Positions 56,962 to 64,000 of a DNA stretch of 64,000 nucleotides are shown one piece after another. Each line of letters opens with the position of its first letter. The stretch's first letter is position 1. A program made the translations under genes and the position numbers. The stretch is taken from the NCBI GenBank assembly GCA_037042185.1, contig JAXQJY010000025.1, positions 62,001 to 126,000 on the forward strand, written 5' to 3'. The stretch is from Sordariomycetes sp. S80-01Y. Lineage: Eukaryota; Ascomycota; Sordariomycetes. The notes under the pieces are model-generated. The model saw only the letters and a program-made list of their open reading frames with translations. It was not told the DNA's origin and searched no databases.

Positions 56962-57241
56962 CGGAAGAATGCGTGCTGTACGGCAAGTATAGTAGTAGAA
57001 AGAGCCCGTGGCGGAGCAGTTATTAGTGGCATTTGGAGATGCGGGACAACCCTTTTTGTAAGTAACAGCACTAGGCGGGCTAACGAGGGAATTGCCGAAC
57101 GGCCTCGGCCTGGTTCATGGGGAGTGTGTCACAAGGTTCCTTCATAAATATTACTGGATTTTGTGGAATGGGGCTCGCATCGACTCGTTTAGAATTTTGG
57201 GCGTCTAATTCACGTTTACATCTAGCTGAAAGGCAGCCTCT

Positions 57242-59134
57242 TTACAACTTCATCTGTGACACACAGCCTTTTCTGCGCGCCTCTGCGCGCCTATCATTCT
57301 CATCTTCAACCAGGTCCGACGGCATCTCGACAAGCCGAGCTCTCAAGAACTCACCAATGCTTTTACCAAACCCATCCAAGACGCTGCTGCTGCTGACACC
57401 CTCCTGCAGCAGCCCCTTCACGACGAAATGAACTGCCCGCAGGTTTGGGAATTCACAACGCTCGACACTGTGTCTCGATCCATCCCAATCATCTCCCAGG
57501 AGTTTGATGAGCCTGCTTTCGCTGAGAAAAGCTTTCGCAAATGGATATGCAGCGTCAGAGCGCACCCAGAAGCCGATGTTGGCATTGCCTCCTTTATCAC
57601 CGCTGCGAGCAAAAAAGAGATCGCCTAACTGTGTCCTCGTTGCGTTCCCCATGTTCAGAGGCGAGGATTCGGGTGAATCTCTCGATACCCAAGGTCCGCG
57701 AGCCAGTTTCTTCGGACTCAAATCCTCCAAGCGCACGGGGTCTGCTTTGTGCGCTTCACCGGAGACGAAGTGAATACTGAGATCCGGCAATAAGGCCTGC
57801 TTCACTAAAGCGGGTACATACTTGACATATGGCTTGGGCTCCATGGTTCTCCAATCCATGTTGAGGTGCAGTCCGCAGTAGCCTTGCATTCCATTATAGA
57901 AGATTGCCCTCTTGAACTGCGTGAATGCCTCTCTTTTGTGACTTTGAGCAAACATGCGGAATGTCACCGTGCACTCGCGTTGAGACTTTGGATCAACAGG
58001 GGACGCGCCGTATTTCTCCATGCTGAATGTTGAGAAGTCGTCTAGCTTGATCTGTCTCATGACTTGATCCTTTAGGAGCTTGAACTTGAAGTCGATATCG
58101 GGACCTGCTGCATATCCACAGATTTCGGCCTGGAGTCCCCCTAGGAGGCAGATTGAGAGCTTGGAGGTGTTTGGTGGCGGCAGACCTATGATGCCAGATA
58201 GATGGACACGATCCTTCCCGACCTGTTGCAGCCTTGCCCCGTCGATTCTCGCCGTCACGTCCGGGTTCAGATAGTGGACGCCTTGGATCTCATAGAGAAG
58301 CTGACCAGTGCATGTATCCACCGTGACAGCTCCATTGCTGCCCTCGGGCTTCGTGATTACGGACGTACCATCCGGACTGATTTCCGCAATGGGATACCCA
58401 ACATGGTGTAATCGCGGTATCTCCTGAGCGCCACAGTAGTTGCCCCCGGTGACATAGGCACCGCATTCGATGAGATGACCAGCCATGAGACTTCCAGCCA
58501 ACGCATTGTACTCCGTGGGCGCCCATTGGTGCCACCAGGACGCGAGAGCCATGACTGGAGAAGCGTCACAACAGCGTCCGCAGATAACAATGTCGGCACC
58601 TAGATCCAAGGCTTTAACGATCCCTCTCTGCCCAGTGTAGACATTAGCAGCAAGGATATTCTGGCCCTCCGCGGCGAATGTGGTCCCTTCAACGTCGAGG
58701 TGGTCGATCTGGCCCAGACGCCCAGTTTTGACGAGCTCCGTAACATCATCGCCCTCAACCCAAGCTACTTTAACTCCTCTGATGCCTAGAAGTCTAAAGT
58801 ACTCATCCACCTTTTCGGCGAGCCCCCTCGGATTCAAAGCGCCCCCATCATGAATCACCTTGACGCCCTTCTCTGCCACGGCGCGAGCGCCTGCACCATT
58901 GTCCCATGCTAATTGCTCCAGGAAGTTTGGCTCATAGCCCAGATCTGGCTGTGTCTGAAGCTCAATGGCCTTCCATGCAATGTTGAACTCGGCGAGATAG
59001 TCTGCCGTGATGGCATCCACTTCTCCTGAAGCCGCGAGGCGGTAGACTTGATCGATGCCATCACCAATAGCGCCCGAGGCATTGCCGATTCGAATTGAAC
59101 GCTTAGTTTGGCGTGACTGATATGCAGACTCCAT
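57242..59134 (-). CDS. AtuA/DUF1446-family protein 2
   Basis: 630 residues, single exon from the ATG at 59134; six earlier codons open with GTG. Its parts match bacterial AtuA better than the first paralogue does: SIRIGNASGAIGDGIDQVYRLA, ITADYLAEFNIAW, VIHDGGALNPRGLAEKV, VKVAWVEGDDVTELV, GADIVICGRCCDASPVMALASWWHQW (partial text), SLMAGHLIECGAYVTGGNYCG, and VGYPIAEISPDGTSVITKPEGSNG (partial text). The C-terminal associated domain has GDLFFARSGDKGGNANIGFWV and NLRAVHFVVKGLL. It ends QMKL, similar to but not a canonical PTS1. The reaction is unknown in any organism. It is divergent from ligase 2, with the cluster motif between them. Confidence 0.92.
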   Translation of the reverse strand: MESAYQSRQTKRSIRIGNASGAIGDGIDQVYRLAASGEVDAITADYLAEFNIAWKAIELQTQPDLGYEPNFLEQLAWDNGAGARAVAEKGVKVIHDGGALNPRGLAEKVDEYFRLLGIRGVKVAWVEGDDVTELVKTGRLGQIDHLDVEGTTFAAEGQNILAANVYTGQRGIVKALDLGADIVICGRCCDASPVMALASWWHQWAPTEYNALAGSLMAGHLIECGAYVTGGNYCGAQEIPRLHHVGYPIAEISPDGTSVITKPEGSNGAVTVDTCTGQLLYEIQGVHYLNPDVTARIDGARLQQVGKDRVHLSGIIGLPPPNTSKLSICLLGGLQAEICGYAAGPDIDFKFKLLKDQVMRQIKLDDFSTFSMEKYGASPVDPKSQRECTVTFRMFAQSHKREAFTQFKRAIFYNGMQGYCGLHLNMDWRTMEPKPYVKYVPALVKQALLPDLSIHFVSGEAHKADPVRLEDLSPKKLARGPWVSRDSPESSPLNMGNATRTQLGDLFFARSGDKGGNANIGFWVRSDAAYPFAKAFLSESRLIKLLGDDWDGSRHSVERCEFPNLRAVHFVVKGLLQEGVSSSSVLDGFGKSIGEFLRARLVEMPSDLVEDENDRRAEARRKGCVSQMKL

Positions 59135-59712
59135 GGTATTCAAAAGCAGCACTTAGATGGTTCAGTCTCTCATGAGGGAGGTCTAGCAACTACGCAAGGA
59201 TTCACAGGCAGCTGAGGCTCGCCTTTGCCCAGGCCAGAGCTCTGGTCTCGTCCGTCAGTCACAGAGCAAGTCAGCTACTGCATATTCGGGTAACGAGACA
59301 CGAGAGTTGCAGATGGTTGAGCCCCGCACGATGCAGGAGTGAGAAGGGCGGCGACCGGGGAACAGTATGGAGAAGCGGAGGTGGACGACGCGGGGACGTT
59401 GGGTTGCCGCTAATGATTCACCAGGTGTACCACAGTACATTGCAAGGGTCCTACGGGAAAGGCCTGTCATGAACCAGTTTTCTGAGATGGAGATAATCGT
59501 AAGACAAGCTGGAATTTGAGGGCTGCATTTGGTTTCGCGTCGGGAGTACTCTTCCCTGAATCAAGCGCGGCAATGGTGGCAGGAGATTCTCTTTGTTACC
59601 TTCATTGTCAAAGCGGCCAGAGAACCCACCCGACCCAAATGAGCGATCACCAAGGAGATCAGAGACGTTAACGAAAGCGCCAAAGGCAATCTTCCGCTTC
59701 AAAACCAGCCCA
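59135..59712. promoter_or_regulatory. Divergent promoter, AtuA-like 2 / acyl-CoA ligase 2
   Basis: 578 bp with no supported gene; it contains the cluster motif at 59410-59420 near its middle. Confidence 0.55.
59410..59420 (+). promoter_or_regulatory. Cluster motif CTAATGATTCA, site 4
   Basis: An exact copy 293 bp before the ligase 2 ATG and 276 bp before the AtuA-like 2 ATG. Confidence 0.65.
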
Positions 59713-61395
59713 ATGATCGTATACAATTCAGACCGCCCTCTGGCGGTTCCCCATGATCTCAACCTCACCGAGCTCTTACACTGCAACACAAAGCTGCCAC
59801 CCTCCCACATCATCGCCAGCGATAGCCTCACCAATCGAAGCATCACGCTGGGCCAGCTCCGCGAGCGATCTGGGCGTCTAGCAAAGGGGATCACCAATCG
59901 ATACGCGCCGACAGAACAGGCTCGATGGGCGGTGATCTTGCCGAATAGCGTGGACTTCCTGGAAACGGCCCATGCCGTGTTGTGGACTGGAGGGACTGTA
60001 TGTCCTGTGAATTATGCACTCAAGGCGAGCGAAATTGGGCATGCCCTGGCTGTTTGCCGACCTCATTTTGTGATAGCTTATGGCAAGGTCATGTCCAATA
60101 TCGAGGAGGCCGTGGATATAGCAGCTAGGGACATGGAGAATGAAGGTGTTCAGTGGGCACGACCGCAAGTTATCACGGCCATCGTAAGAAGTCGGCCGTC
60201 CAAGTATTTGCATCTGTCGGAAGACCTGTTGGCCGCCAATAAACTCCGCGTACCACATTACACGAATACTGCAGAGCGGCTTGCGACCATTCATCTATCC
60301 TCTGGTACCACCGGGAAACCCAAAGGTGTTCTGCTCACCCATCACAACTTCGTCGCGAACGTCTTCCAACTCCTCGATCACGACGCATCCCAATTCCATT
60401 CAGCGTCGCGCACCGTGGCCTTCACGCCATGGGCACACATCGCCATGACGACGATGCCGCTCTTCCTCGCCCCGTATACGGGAATGTTCCACCACGCCAT
60501 GCCGTCCTACAACCTCGAGGAGTTTGGACGGCTAGTAGGCTCCGTTCAGGCCACGAGCTTCCAAGGCGTCCCGTCCGTGGTGATGCAGCTGGCGAAATCG
60601 GATGTAACGGAGCGTTTCGACTTCTCCAGGGCCGCAATTCTCAATGTCGGGGGAGCACCGCTGAAGAAAGGCGACCTGAAGAAATTGATGTCGAGGGCTC
60701 CCTGGACAATGATACAGGCCTATGGAATGACGGAGGCCGCTGGTTACGTGGCATACCAGCGCTTCGATGAGGAGTTGCCGCCTGGCAGCACCGGAAGGCT
60801 CATGCGCGGTATCGAGGCCAGGCTGGTCAAGGAAGGACAAGCGGTGGATGCCCCCACGGGAGGACCAGGCGAGCTCTGGCTTCGAGGGCCGAACATCACG
60901 TCGGGTTATGCGTTCAACGAAGAGGCAAATCAGAAGGCATTTCCCGAACGGGGGTGGTACAACACTGGCGACGTATGCACAATAGATGAGCAGGGTCGGT
61001 TGTCTATCGTTGGCCGTACGAAGGACCTGATCAAGTACAAGGGGTTCCAGGTCTCGCCGCAGGAGCTAGAATCCTATCTCAACTCGCACCCACACGTTGC
61101 AGAGGCGGGTGTCGGCGCCATTTGGGACGAGTCTCAGCTCACGGAACTGCCAGCGGCATGGGTGGTCCTCAAACAGGAGCTGGCAGGAGAGAAACACGAG
61201 AAGCGACGCGATGCGCTGATCGAGGTCCAACGGTGGTTCGACGCTCAGGTGAGCGGGTACAAGAAGCTGAGAGGTGGCATCTGGGAGGTTGCCAAGCTGC
61301 CCAAAAATGCGACGGGAAAGATTCTGAGAAAGGAAATGATTGAGATGAGACAAGGCGTGTATTCTTTTGGGAAGAGCCTCCAGGCGAAACTATAA
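59713..61395 (+). CDS. Peroxisomal acyl-CoA ligase 2 (AMP-binding)
   Basis: 560 residues, single exon from the ATG at 59713; the frame runs 40 codons further up without a better start. Adenylation motifs: IHLSSGTTGKPKGVLLTHHN (about 193-212), QAYGMTEAAGYVAYQRF, GGPGELWLRGPNITSGY, GWYNTGDVCTIDEQGRLSIVGR (partial text), KDLIKYKGFQVSPQELES and KLPKNATGKILRKEM with the catalytic Lys. The C-terminus QAKL is a PTS1. It belongs to the fungal 4-coumarate-CoA-ligase-like group, but is distant from ligase 1, so the two may act on different intermediates, for example parent acid and a shortened acid. It ends 45 bp from the convergent TenA-like gene. Confidence 0.92.
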   Translation: MIVYNSDRPLAVPHDLNLTELLHCNTKLPPSHIIASDSLTNRSITLGQLRERSGRLAKGITNRYAPTEQARWAVILPNSVDFLETAHAVLWTGGTVCPVNYALKASEIGHALAVCRPHFVIAYGKVMSNIEEAVDIAARDMENEGVQWARPQVITAIVRSRPSKYLHLSEDLLAANKLRVPHYTNTAERLATIHLSSGTTGKPKGVLLTHHNFVANVFQLLDHDASQFHSASRTVAFTPWAHIAMTTMPLFLAPYTGMFHHAMPSYNLEEFGRLVGSVQATSFQGVPSVVMQLAKSDVTERFDFSRAAILNVGGAPLKKGDLKKLMSRAPWTMIQAYGMTEAAGYVAYQRFDEELPPGSTGRLMRGIEARLVKEGQAVDAPTGGPGELWLRGPNITSGYAFNEEANQKAFPERGWYNTGDVCTIDEQGRLSIVGRTKDLIKYKGFQVSPQELESYLNSHPHVAEAGVGAIWDESQLTELPAAWVVLKQELAGEKHEKRRDALIEVQRWFDAQVSGYKKLRGGIWEVAKLPKNATGKILRKEMIEMRQGVYSFGKSLQAKL

Positions 61396-61440
61396 ACCGC
61401 GTTCACAGAGGGAAAGTCATGACTGCACCGATGATCAACC

Positions 61441-62202
61441 TTATACTGCTGGCCAAAACAAGCTCTCAGCATCCAACACTTCGTTCCACTTCTTTGTAGC
61501 CCTCGTCATCAAGTCAGATGCTGCTGCGTCGCCACTTTCCTTGACCGCTTTCCTCACTGCGTCGTCGATAATTGCGCTGAGCTTGTCGACGAAGGTTGCG
61601 AAGCCAGGGCTGCTCCAGTTCGGAATGAACTCATCCCTCAACGCACCACCGTCCGCGTCTGAGGTACCGTCGCCGCCTTCCTGCTTGGACTTGGCCCACG
61701 ACCAAGCGTCGAGGTAGCATTTTTCAGTGGCCCAAAAGACGATGGCGTCCTCTAACCACGGCAAAATAGCCCCTTGACATGGCTCGATCCCGGCAAACAG
61801 TCGCTCAAACCTTCTCAGGCCTTCAAGCTTCCCTTCCTCCAACACCTCGCCGTCTGCATCGGTGGGAAGATCAATTGTGATGCCATACTTGCGTGCAGAC
61901 TCAATGAAGAAGTGCTCCTCACGCCGGACGTTGGCCAGAGCTTCAATCAACCAGTCCACCACGGCAAAGACGGGGTCCTTGCGATGATGGGCCGTGACGG
62001 GAAGTCGATGGGAGGCCAGCATGCGTCCAGCTCCGCGTATGTAGTTGTGGATGTACATGCGATCGTTGGCGAGCCATCTGCCGAGGGCGTTACGAGAGAC
62101 CTGGCCTCGTGCAGCGGCGGCGAGGAAGGGGGACTGAGTGGCTCTCTCGTAGGCACGTCGGTCGTGGTCAAGGAGTTGTTGAGTGAGGGAGAAGCTGGCC
62201 AT
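61441..62202 (-). CDS. TenA/THI-4/PQQC-family (haem-oxygenase fold) protein
   Basis: 253 residues, single exon. The all-helical TenA pattern is seen: TQQLLDHDRRAYERATQSPFLAAAARGQV (partial text) followed by LGRWLANDRMYIHNYIRGAGRML, then WLIEALANVRREEHFFIESARKYGI, and ILPWLEDAIVFWATEKCYLDAWSWAK near 165-190. TenA enzymes hydrolyse aminopyrimidines in thiamine salvage. Here the usual active-site Cys between helices is not obvious, so a non-thiaminase role is possible. It is next to the catabolic cluster but lacks the cluster motif and a PTS1. It shares its upstream region with fumarylacetoacetase, so I count it as outside or at the border. Confidence 0.75.
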   Translation of the reverse strand: MASFSLTQQLLDHDRRAYERATQSPFLAAAARGQVSRNALGRWLANDRMYIHNYIRGAGRMLASHRLPVTAHHRKDPVFAVVDWLIEALANVRREEHFFIESARKYGITIDLPTDADGEVLEEGKLEGLRRFERLFAGIEPCQGAILPWLEDAIVFWATEKCYLDAWSWAKSKQEGGDGTSDADGGALRDEFIPNWSSPGFATFVDKLSAIIDDAVRKAVKESGDAAASDLMTRATKKWNEVLDAESLFWPAV

Positions 62203-62958
62203 GGCGAGAGATGGATCACGACTGCGGTTTTAGTGACAGTCCAGTGTAGATGGACAGTTGCAGAATTGCTGCCTCGCTGGATGTATCTCACCACATGGCC
62301 GCATCCGGGTACGTCATGCTTGTTCCACTCACTGCGCTCTGCTCTACAGCACAGCACAGCGAACAGTCCACATGGCTGACTGGCTCCAAAGCTGAGATTG
62401 ACAGCCGCCGCACAACTGGCATTCCAAGGCCAGCTTATTCAATATTACTGGTAATATTACGGTAGATGTAGTACGACTAGGTGCTACCTTAAGCAGTCCA
62501 CCCCGACCCTGGCAGGTGCGCGGGTGGGACTTGCCCGTCCGTTGAATCCAAGTCAGGCGATTAGCGGGTCCGATGGATGGACTTTCCAGATCGAGCTGTC
62601 CTCGAACCGTGTAAGTGGGCAGCACGAGTACCAGGCAATATGAAGACCCTTGAATCCCCGACAGCCGCTACGTGAATCAATACCGCCCCCGAGTCCTCTG
62701 TCGGCGGGCACTGCAGGTGAGTTGACACTGGTGCAGGGTACGCCGAGAAGGGCGGTCCCGTTCCGCCGTGGAGGAGGGGCCTTTGCTACCCGCCCCGTCT
62801 CTCGGCTTGCACCGGCACCCTTACACTCGAGCACAGCACACAACGGCCTCGTCCAGTGCCAACCCGCATTATTTTGCAGATTTGTACTCTTTCTCTCTCA
62901 TCTCATCAACTCTCCGTACTCGCCCTCGACCTGCCATCGTCATCGTCTCGTCGCCGTC
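62203..62958. promoter_or_regulatory. Divergent promoter, TenA-like / fumarylacetoacetase
   Basis: 756 bp without a supported gene. It holds the inverted repeat at 62441-62458 and pyrimidine-rich tracts just before the fumarylacetoacetase ATG. Confidence 0.5.
62441..62458. repeat. Perfect inverted repeat AATATTAC-TG-GTAATATT
   Basis: Two 8-bp arms around a 2-bp centre, inside a short AT-rich patch. It could be a dimeric transcription-factor site; no family consensus is assigned. Confidence 0.8.
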
Positions 62959-64000
62959 ATGTCTTGGTTGCAAATCGCCCCCGACTCGCCCTTCTCGACG
63001 GCCAACATCCCCTTTGGCATCATCTCCACCTCATCAGACTCCGCGCGCCGCGCCGCCGTTGCGATTGGCGACTATGCGCTGGACTTGAAAGCTTTCGCTG
63101 CTTCTGGTGGCTTCAAGCCCTCCAGTGAGATCAGCAAGCAGGAAGCCGTCTTCTCCCAGCCCGTCCTCAATGACTTCGCCGCTCTTGGTCGCCCGTTCCA
63201 TCGTGCCGTTCGTGAATACCTGCAGGACGTATTCAGCAAAGACACAAAGAACCCAAGCCTCCTCAAAGACAATGCTAAGCTCCGCGATGAAGCCCTCATT
63301 CCTCTCAGAGATGTTAGCAACCATCTGCCCATGAAGATTGGCGACTACACGGACTTCTACGCCTCTACGAACCACGCTTACAACGTGGGAGTGCTCTTCC
63401 GCGGCCCTGCCAACGCTCTCCAGCCCAACTACAAGCACTTACCTGTAGCTTACCATGGAAGAGCCAGCAGCGTCGTCGTCTCGGGCACGCCCATTCGAAG
63501 ACCATGGGGTCAGATCCTCAAGGACCCCAAGGCTGAGCCCAAGGTGCCGGTGCTCGCCCCCTGCGAGAAGCTGGATTTGGAGCTGGAGATGGGCATGCTC
63601 GTGTGCCGGCCTAACGAAATGGGTGCACCTGTTTCCGTCAATGAAGCCGAGCAGCACATCTTTGGCTACGTCTTGATGAACGATTGGAGTGCCAGAGATC
63701 TGCAAGCCTGGGAGTACGTTCCTCTCGGCCCCTTCACGTCGAAGAACCTGGGAACCAGCATCAGCCCGTGGGTTGTACTCGCAGATGCCGCCATTCCGAG
63801 AACCGAGGGTCTGCCTAACGAAAACACGCTCCTCCCGTACCTCAAGGAGAACGCAAAGGAGAACATGCTCGACATCACTCTCGAGGTCGATCTGAAAAGT
63901 AAGTTCCCGAGGTCGTCGACAATTGAGAAGAGCTCAAGCGCTTACATCTATCAGCCTCATCTGGGTCCACAAAGACCATCACAAAGACCAACTCCAAGAA
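62959..64000 (+). CDS. Fumarylacetoacetase (partial, runs off the window)
   Basis: The first exon is 62959-63898, and a second starts at 63955 after a 56-bp intron (GTAAGT to TATCAG); it continues beyond the edge. About 329 of the family's roughly 420 residues are visible. The N-terminal domain begins MSWLQIAPDSPFSTANIPFG. The catalytic domain has the metal- and substrate-binding pattern FYASTNHAYNVGVLFRG, YHGRASSVVVSGTPI, DLELEMGM (acidic metal ligands), FGYVLMNDWSARDLQAWEY and PLGPFTSKNLGTSISPWVV. It hydrolyses fumarylacetoacetate to fumarate and acetoacetate in the last step of tyrosine/homogentisate breakdown. No other homogentisate-pathway gene is in view. Whether it serves the adjacent cluster is unknown. 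Confidence 0.95.
   Translation, partial: MSWLQIAPDSPFSTANIPFGIISTSSDSARRAAVAIGDYALDLKAFAASGGFKPSSEISKQEAVFSQPVLNDFAALGRPFHRAVREYLQDVFSKDTKNPSLLKDNAKLRDEALIPLRDVSNHLPMKIGDYTDFYASTNHAYNVGVLFRGPANALQPNYKHLPVAYHGRASSVVVSGTPIRRPWGQILKDPKAEPKVPVLAPCEKLDLELEMGMLVCRPNEMGAPVSVNEAEQHIFGYVLMNDWSARDLQAWEYVPLGPFTSKNLGTSISPWVVLADAAIPRTEGLPNENTLLPYLKENAKENMLDITLEVDLKSKFPRSSTIEKSSSAYIYQPHLGPQRPSQRPTPR

Noticed and set aside
57060-57190. TTATTAG- and CTAATTCA-like sequences before the MaoC and AtuA-like 2 region as extra cluster motifs
   Set aside because: They lack the TGANTCA core or have it deleted, so I did not count them.
61441-62202. TenA-like gene as a member of the catabolic cluster
   Set aside because: No cluster motif upstream, no PTS1 and a promoter shared with fumarylacetoacetase. 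Proximity alone is weak evidence.

Overview
The window reads as nuclear DNA of a filamentous ascomycete, probably a Sordariomycete. The basis is short introns of about 45-85 bp with GT..YAG ends and CTAAC/CTGAC-type branch sites, and lineage-typical families: a rhodopsin-domain membrane protein, DUF3176, a Gac1-like glycogen/PP1 subunit, TRI12-type MFS pumps, a DUF3425 bZIP, and peroxisomal PTS1 enzymes. I support 29 protein-coding genes, one of them cut by the right edge. I found no tRNA, rRNA, CRISPR array or recognisable transposon. Introns were placed by eye from splice signals, reading frame and family expectation; none was tested against RNA.

Left part (1-20308): ordinary accessory and housekeeping genes. 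These are two secreted, probably GPI-anchored proteins, a PhzF-like enzyme, a DUF3176 membrane protein, an HchA-type Hsp31/DJ-1 protein, a secreted berberine-bridge-like flavin oxidase, a rhodopsin-domain membrane protein, a small protein with an N-myristoylation signal, and a CBM21/PP1 glycogen-targeting subunit. An 8-kb stretch with no convincing gene follows (20309-28339).

Middle part (28340-40250): two amino-acid permeases (MUP1/LAT type and GABA/choline type), a coactosin-like ADF-H protein, a secreted C69-family Ntn hydrolase with Ser where Cys is expected, the MutY DNA glycosylase, and a secreted M6-like metalloprotease.

Right part (40541-61395, perhaps to 62202): the notable region, a compact 12-gene catabolic cluster. 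It holds two TRI12-type MFS transporters, two acyl-CoA ligases, two AtuA/DUF1446 proteins, two crotonase-fold hydratases, a MaoC-type hydratase, a short-chain dehydrogenase, an AhpD/CMD-like protein and a DUF3425 bZIP regulator. Five enzymes end in PTS1 signals (SKL, AKL, SKL, SHL, SKL), so a CoA-thioester pathway in the peroxisome is likely. An 11-bp element, CTAATGATTCA, with an AP-1-like core occurs exactly four times, each in intergenic DNA upstream of cluster genes. A close variant lies 15 bp before the bZIP start codon. This points to one regulon run by the local bZIP. The gene set resembles bacterial acyclic-terpene (Atu) utilisation without the carboxylase or acyl-CoA dehydrogenase; hydroxycinnamate-like acids are an equally open substrate class. 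A TenA-like gene and fumarylacetoacetase close the window.
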